Shown here: positions 32,401-35,667 of the stretch, one piece after another
How positions within the stretch are numbered: position 1 is the first letter of the stretch
How the letters are laid out: each line of letters starts with the position of its first letter
Assembly: GCA_937885575.1 (NCBI GenBank)
Contig: CALABO010000022.1
Coordinates: 1 to 35,667 of the forward strand
Direction: 5' to 3'
DNA: 35,667 nt
From: an uncultured Pseudomonadota bacterium
Lineage (GTDB): Bacteria; Pseudomonadota; Alphaproteobacteria; Rs-D84
The notes under the pieces: generated by a model
What the model saw: the letters and a program-made list of their open reading frames with translations, nothing else
Told to the model about the DNA's origin: nothing
Databases searched by the model: none
Translations under genes and position numbers: made by a program

Positions 32401-32466
32401 ACTTTGACACCGGCGTTGTTCTTTGCGATGGAACGCCTGCGCCAAAGATTAAAAGGAAAAAAATAA
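29464..32466 (+). CDS. RND-family efflux pump lacking canonical proton-relay residues, 1000 aa
   Basis: A full-length HAE-type RND transporter: N-terminal FFVRRPVTTVMF, two large periplasmic loops, and twelve membrane helices in two halves. The ATG at 29464 is chosen over a GTG at 29458, which lies too close to the AAGG site. In helix 4 the AcrB Asp407-Asp408 pair is replaced by Ser399-Asn400 (LVSNAIILIES; the usual form is LVDDAIVV or LVDNAIVV). In helix 10 AcrB Lys940 corresponds to Asn904 (GLVVNNNILVLE). The residues that carry protons in relatives are thus absent. It closes the operon marR-tolC-adaptor-pump. Confidence 0.9.
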   Translation: MLKFFVRRPVTTVMFVLLWVVLGLVAFPKMNVERTPALDFPMVTATFVYPGAAPVEIESQVIKKAEDAISQVPELKKITSQAFENGGYVMAEFNLGVNVNDKASEVKSKIDALASEFPSELKQPVIEKLNPLQTSVVDVALYGANLRDLQEYADNTLANKITSINGVASVSIFGGEKRAIRVALNPETMAAYGVTIMDVVTAMGANNVNVPGGKIEVGADSSNVRFIGEFGSVDAIKNLHITTGEGQRFKLSDVATVTDSARDIDTGARFNGSDVVIASVVKASDGNAIKVARALNKKLPEFSADLSARFPGAQMEIISDSSIVISDETTGTIYGILIGVVFTILVLLAFTGNWRSTIVAGVVIPASLIAGLFFVNASGFTINVMTLLAYSSALGTLVSNAIILIESALQEMRNGKRAESAAIDGTKKVAVSVLAGVGTNVVVFLPLAFMGGIAGKFMTQFGMTVVYLTLLSLVFSFTLTPMMIAKILRVTKEKRVSAVTSKKSAFQKWFAYQYKHSGRVILFAFLALVASSMLMRFTGNEFSPATDANEINITARAPMGATYEKSQSIAQNIEKVLSGFDEVKSTSVKIGERGLQNIAVKIKLVDKSERRHSDKEIARRMLPKLAVIPDAEIQIRAGEGVSSSISADIVLNIYGDDDAKRQEYATRALNAINNISEVQTAVFAQQVPGNEIKFIPNAEQMDFWGIKNSYAGAALRTALYGNDTYKYKENGEEYPILLEFARPFKNPKMFENVLVNSQKGMVALSQIGTIKTEKATPNIYRLDKSRITEIDINLGKSTSGPVQSKIVSELDRFDWEPGYGYSFGGMAEIQGETTGEIGTAFLLATVLTFMLLAAILNSLVHPLTIATSIITSFAGVFILLFLSGASTNVGAMLAFVMLVGLVVNNNILVLEPTVQRIARGENAKVALLDELTAKKNMVLMTSIAVMAGMLPQLWSADGMKRAMAAVMIGGMLASLIWTFTLTPALFFAMERLRQRLKGKK

Positions 32467-32475
32467 AGAATTTTG

Positions 32476-32504
32476 TTGCACAAGATTGGTTTTTTGTGTA
32501 GTAT
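32476..32504 (+). promoter_or_regulatory. Promoter of the gene pair at 32543
   Basis: TTGCAC (32476-32481), a 17-base spacer and TAGTAT (32499-32504), 39 bases before the ATG. Confidence 0.5.
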
Positions 32505-32542
32505 CCGGACGGATGTGGGATACAAAGTAAAAGGGTTAATTT

Positions 32543-33361
32543 ATGTCTGAACGCTATAAACCAAAAGGTGATAATTATATCCCACCGTTTTTTGTTTTTG
32601 ATAAGAATGTTGATGCTGGATTTGCCCCAAGGTTTTTTAATCTTCCTGTTTATGATATTGATGAAGGGAACAAACCTGTTGATGGAACGTCGTATCAATT
32701 TAAAGATTTTTGTTCTGGGCCGTTTGTTAATTTGTATGCGGCACAGCAAGCCGAATATTGTTTGGCCGTAGATGATTTTTATATTACGTCTAACCCAAAT
32801 GCACAAACGGGTGAAAACGAAATCACTTTTTGGGATAAGGGGGAAATACCAGAGCAAATAGATTATGTTGGTACCAACAGGCCGCCCAGATTATCAAAAC
32901 CGATGATTTTTAAACCATTATTTTCTTGGACTGGATTGGTTCCCAAAAGGATGGAAATGGACTGGCATGCCAAGCGGTTAACTTGTCGGCCTCGTACAGT
33001 CACAGAAAATCAAAAGAGGATTGTAAATGATGATGACTGGACTGCGTTTATGTTAATAAGCAGAATGAATTTTGATACGGTTTCATCGTGTACAGCAAAC
33101 AGGTTCTTTTATCCGAATAGTAAGATTAGGTGGGATGCTGATACAGAAATTATCTTTAAAGTGGCCCCTTTATCGTATCGTATTGTTATACTAAAGCGTC
33201 CAGATTTTGGTTATGCGAAACAAATAACCTATGACAAAGACAAAAAAGAATTTGAAGAGAGTTGTTATGCCGATATTAATCGTAATGTGGATTTGGTGAA
33301 GGTATTGCGTGAGATTAAATTGCTGCGTGATGCATATGTTGAAAAACAATATGTACATTAA
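32543..33361 (+). CDS. Hypothetical protein, 272 aa
   Basis: I do not recognise the family. There is no signal peptide or membrane segment. The N-terminus is Pro/Phe-rich (NYIPPFFVFDKNVDAGFAPRFFNLP) and beta-type segments follow (ITFWDKGEIPEQIDYVG, LFSWTGLVPKRMEMDWHAKRL). A later WTAFMLISRMNFD section and a charged helical C-terminus (VDLVKVLREIKLLRDAYVEK) close it. It sits two bases upstream of a NADAR gene that lacks a ribosome site of its own, so the pair should be cotranslated. That suggests a joint role with an ADP-ribose-type glycosidase, but this is context only. Confidence 0.75.
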   Translation: MSERYKPKGDNYIPPFFVFDKNVDAGFAPRFFNLPVYDIDEGNKPVDGTSYQFKDFCSGPFVNLYAAQQAEYCLAVDDFYITSNPNAQTGENEITFWDKGEIPEQIDYVGTNRPPRLSKPMIFKPLFSWTGLVPKRMEMDWHAKRLTCRPRTVTENQKRIVNDDDWTAFMLISRMNFDTVSSCTANRFFYPNSKIRWDADTEIIFKVAPLSYRIVILKRPDFGYAKQITYDKDKKEFEESCYADINRNVDLVKVLREIKLLRDAYVEKQYVH

Positions 33362-33363
33362 AA

Positions 33364-33822
33364 ATGCCACAAGAAATTCGATTTTGTAAGCCCGAAGGCA
33401 AATATGGATTTTTAAGTCCGTTGGCGGCGTTTCCGATAAAAATGTCTGTGGACGATGGATATTTTATTTTTCCAACGGTGGAACATTATTACCAAGCGAT
33501 GAAGTTTTATTCCAAAGATTCGCGGTTTGGTGTGATTTTGAAATTGGCGGACCCTGATGCGACGCGGTTGCTTACAAAAACGCCGGAATATAAAATAAAT
33601 CGTCGCGAAAATTTTGATAAAGAAAAGTTTGATATTATGGAACGCGCGTTGCGTGCAAAGTTTGAACAAAACCCAAATGCGGCGGAATTGTTGAAATCCA
33701 CCGGTGATGCGATTTTAATTAAATCTTGTCCGGTTTGTTATAAATGTGGTTTCGGTGAAGGCAGTGGTGAAAATCGTATCGGAAAAGTATTGATGCAAAT
33801 TCGGTCAGGGTTGCAGAAATAA
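33364..33822 (+). CDS. NADAR-family N-glycosidase (YbiA-like)
   Basis: The family pattern is clear in 152 residues: IRFCKPEGKYGFLSPLAAFPI, PTVEHYYQAMKFYSKD (active-site Glu/His block), FDIMERALRAKFEQNPNAAELLKSTGD and the closing NRIGKVLMQIRSGL. NADAR proteins cleave N-glycosidic bonds, either of riboflavin intermediates (YbiA) or of ADP-ribosylated guanine in DarT-type toxin systems. No DarT-like toxin or riboflavin gene is beside it. It is coupled to the unknown gene upstream and followed by a terminator. The substrate is undecided. Confidence 0.9.
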   Translation: MPQEIRFCKPEGKYGFLSPLAAFPIKMSVDDGYFIFPTVEHYYQAMKFYSKDSRFGVILKLADPDATRLLTKTPEYKINRRENFDKEKFDIMERALRAKFEQNPNAAELLKSTGDAILIKSCPVCYKCGFGEGSGENRIGKVLMQIRSGLQK

Positions 33823-33826
33823 ATTA

Positions 33827-33854
33827 CCCGGGTTTTTAAAGCCCGGGATTTTTT
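33827..33854 (+). terminator. Terminator between NADAR gene and thyA
   Basis: Stem CCCGGG (33827-33832) and CCCGGG (33842-33847, self-complementary), with TTT/AAA extending the inner stem, then ATTTTTT. It lies at the tail-to-tail end of thyA and may act in both directions. Confidence 0.75.
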
Positions 33855-34842
33855 ATCGTGCAACATCACCTTGTAATTTGGAATGATGTTTATAATTTTG
33901 TAATTTGAATCCGTTGGCTGCGTTCCATGCAAGCATACCTTTCCAATTTTCATCGGGTATTTCGACCGTTGGTAATTCGTATGGTTGGCGTAAAATTTGT
34001 TCACGCATTTGTGAAATATGATTTTCATAAATGTGTGCGTCATGCAATTCACCTTTTAGAATACCTGGTTTCAAATTCGCTTCTTTAGCAAATAGCATAA
34101 GCAACAGTGCATACGATGCGATATTATATGGCACCCCAAGGAACATGTCGCACGAACGTTGTGTCCATGTAAGGTTTAACCTGTCGTCATCAAGTAGTAA
34201 ATTGAATGCAAAATGACATGGGGGCAATCCCATTTTTGATTCTTCCATTGGGTTCCAAGCAGATACGACCATACGGCGCGCTTTATCATCTTTAACACGC
34301 ACATCAGTTGGCAACTTAAGAACACGCAGAATGTCAGCGATTTGGTCGAATCCTGGTTTTTCTGGGTTAAAATTATCTGTTGGGTCTTTGTTTATCCGTT
34401 CAGGATTAAATTGATATTCGCCACCAAAATGTCGCCATTGAAACCCGTATACAGGTCCTAAATCTCGTTCGTTGTCTATGCACTTATTCTTGATTATATC
34501 CATTTCTTTTTCAGTTGGTTCGCGTCCAAATGCTTCTGGAAATTCTTTGATAGTTAAATTATATACTGGCTCCCATTTTGGTTTGCTGGCCCATTTGTTC
34601 CATATGTTACAGCCATGTTTCCGTAACCATTGTTTATCGGTGATTCCTTTTATAAAGAATTCAAGTTCAGTTGCAACGTTTTTAAGTTTCATTTCTTTGG
34701 TTGTAAGTAATGGGAATCCCATTTCCATATCGTGAACAAATGTTTCGCCCGTAGCGACACGGATTACTTTTTCGCCTGTACGATTTTCGGAACATTTTCC
34801 TGTTTGCAAAATGTGATTGCATATATTTAAGTATGATTTCAT
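33853..34842 (-). CDS. thyA: Thymidylate synthase
   Basis: The 329-aa ThyA makes dTMP from dUMP using methylenetetrahydrofolate. Seen are FPLLTTKEMKLKNVATELEFFI at the N-terminus, the Arg pair ARRMVVSAWNP (R189-R190), catalytic Cys209 in LPPCHF, the dUMP-binding QRSCDMFLGVPYN and HIYENH. It is longer than the 264-aa E. coli enzyme because of an insertion around residues 85-165 (WASKPKWEPVYN through NFNPEKPG), as in L. casei-type enzymes. The C-terminal end (LQGDVAR) differs from the usual VAI/VAV. An AAAGGAG site and a TTGACT promoter (34899-34870) precede it. Confidence 0.95.
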   Translation of the reverse strand: MKSYLNICNHILQTGKCSENRTGEKVIRVATGETFVHDMEMGFPLLTTKEMKLKNVATELEFFIKGITDKQWLRKHGCNIWNKWASKPKWEPVYNLTIKEFPEAFGREPTEKEMDIIKNKCIDNERDLGPVYGFQWRHFGGEYQFNPERINKDPTDNFNPEKPGFDQIADILRVLKLPTDVRVKDDKARRMVVSAWNPMEESKMGLPPCHFAFNLLLDDDRLNLTWTQRSCDMFLGVPYNIASYALLLMLFAKEANLKPGILKGELHDAHIYENHISQMREQILRQPYELPTVEIPDENWKGMLAWNAANGFKLQNYKHHSKLQGDVAR

Positions 34843-34869
34843 TTTTACTCCTTTTTTGTTGACGATGTT

Positions 34870-34899
34870 ATTTTATTGTGTCGTAGTATGTAAAGTCAA
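34870..34899 (-). promoter_or_regulatory. thyA promoter
   Basis: Minus strand TTGACT (34899-34894), an 18-base spacer and TAAAAT (34875-34870), about 28 bases upstream of the ATG. Confidence 0.55.
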
Positions 34900-34916
34900 G
34901 CAAGTAATATGCGGGC

Positions 34917-34944
34917 TTGCAAAGAAATAATGTGATGTTATAAT
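34917..34944 (+). promoter_or_regulatory. Promoter of the HAD gene
   Basis: TTGCAA (34917-34922), a 16-base spacer and a consensus TATAAT (34939-34944), with AAAGGCG before the ATG at 34967. Confidence 0.6.
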
Positions 34945-34966
34945 CCCACAATAAAGGCGTTTATGC

Positions 34967-35563
34967 ATGTTAAAACCTGTGGATGTTGTTTTGTTTGATT
35001 TTGATGGAACGCTGTCGTGGCCGGATTCGAATATGGCGTTTGGGCGTTATTGCTTTCGGCACAGTTTGCGACCATGGTTGTTTTTGCCGCTGATTGGTGT
35101 GTGTTTTGTCGCGCGTTTGTTTAATCGTGGCGGGGTATGGTGGCGGCAAAATATACGCCGGTTTATAACCGCGGACATGGTAAAGAAATTCGTGCCGGAC
35201 TTTGTGCGCGAACATCGGCGGAATCGCTTTGGTTGGGCGGCAGAGCAAATTGCAAATGAACGCGCGCGTGGGAACAAGGTTTTATTGATTACCGCATCGC
35301 CGGATTACCTGGTGGATGGGTTGGTGCGTGGTTTGCCGTTCGATGCGGTGATTTGTTCGAAAATGGATAAAAAAAGACCATGGAAATATGAATTTTTGTG
35401 TTGGGGCAAAAATAAAGTTGTTGCGATGGACGAATGGGCGGTGGCACATAAATTTATTCCGCATGTGGTGCGGGCGTATTCGGACAGTAAATCTGATTTG
35501 CCAATGATGAACATCGCCGATGAGCAGGTATGGATAAATCCGAAAACAGGAATGAGAAGATAA
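34967..35563 (+). CDS. HAD-superfamily phosphatase, SerB-like (HAD-IB)
   Basis: The 198-aa protein has all four HAD motifs: FDFDGTL (nucleophile Asp11, acid/base Asp13), LLITASPDY (motif II), a Lys in CSKMDKKRPWKY (motif III) and YSDSKSDLPMM (motif IV, two metal-binding Asp). The SDSxSDLP form is typical of the phosphoserine-phosphatase-like HAD-IB subfamily. A hydrophobic cap segment (about 34-56, LRPWLFLPLIGVCFVARLF) suggests membrane association, as in some lipid or polyprenyl phosphatases of this group. The natural substrate is not known. Confidence 0.85.
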   Translation: MLKPVDVVLFDFDGTLSWPDSNMAFGRYCFRHSLRPWLFLPLIGVCFVARLFNRGGVWWRQNIRRFITADMVKKFVPDFVREHRRNRFGWAAEQIANERARGNKVLLITASPDYLVDGLVRGLPFDAVICSKMDKKRPWKYEFLCWGKNKVVAMDEWAVAHKFIPHVVRAYSDSKSDLPMMNIADEQVWINPKTGMRR

Positions 35564-35572
35564 CACTTTCCT

Positions 35573-35667
35573 CTATTTATCAAAATCTAGTTCTTTAATC
35601 TTTTCTGCGCGCGGGGTGATTTTGCCGATGGATGTTTGTAATTGTTCTATGTCCGTTTGGGCAAGGT
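35573..35667 (-). CDS. 3' end of a gene running off the window, possibly RmuC
   Basis: On the minus strand a frame enters from the window edge and stops with TAG at 35573. About 31 residues are visible; they contain LQTSIGKITPRAEKIKELDF and end DK. The helical ITPRAEKIKEL ending is weakly reminiscent of RmuC, whose tail has an LPxARKxxEL pattern, but the piece is too short for an assignment. It converges with the HAD gene 9 bases away. Confidence 0.5.
   Translation of the reverse strand, partial: LAQTDIEQLQTSIGKITPRAEKIKELDFDK

Overview
The window reads as a chromosomal segment of a moderately AT-rich alphaproteobacterium, probably an uncultured or host-associated lineage. Four things point there: the 3' part of a tRNA-Met(CAT) whose anticodon arm and acceptor resemble the alphaproteobacterial elongator; a LolD gene paired with only one LolC/E-type permease (the LolDF arrangement of this class); an AspRS with the His of the non-discriminating type; and an HTH protein resembling the DNA-binding part of alphaproteobacterial S24/LexA-like repressors. 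The lineage is an inference from single genes, not from a phylogeny.

Layout. 1-300: end of tRNA-Met, its terminator, and a broken duplicate of its 3' arm. 296-2465: accessory genes (unknown protein, zinc-ribbon protein, ParE/Phd toxin-antitoxin pair, membrane protein). 2590-4392: operon of exported flavodoxin, AlkD-like repair protein and nitroreductase. 4394-4982: palindromic MITE-like element, tRNA-Thr(GGT), and a structured leader before aspS. 4983-7464: aspS and an unknown gene, each closed by a near-identical terminator. 7502-12429: AsmA-like gene diverging from uvrB-tsaE. 12426-15397, minus strand: lipoprotein, ftsQ and ftsA, the last fused in frame to ribulose-phosphate 3-epimerase. 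15474-20641: seven-gene envelope operon (small cytosolic protein, secretin-like lipoprotein, LolC/E-type permease, LolD, Cys-rich membrane protein, acidic secreted protein). 20700-22531: two translationally coupled exported proteins. 22543-23436: MmcQ/YjbR protein and a nucleoside deaminase. 23437-26955: regulators, large palindromes, a solitary PD-(D/E)XK nuclease and a tRNA-Gln(TTG) whose 3' end lies in a 25-bp inverted repeat; this looks like an accessory island. 27088-32466: MarR-regulated tripartite efflux operon with an unusually small adaptor and an RND pump lacking its proton-relay residues. 32543-35667: unknown gene with a NADAR protein, thyA, a HAD phosphatase and the tail of a further gene.

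The strongest novelties are (1) the FtsA-Rpe fusion, which would place a pentose-phosphate enzyme on the division ring; (2) the RND/adaptor pair that lacks both the canonical proton relay and the adaptor hairpin; and (3) the palindrome-flanked nuclease island beside tRNA-Gln. No CRISPR array, rRNA or intact insertion sequence was found.
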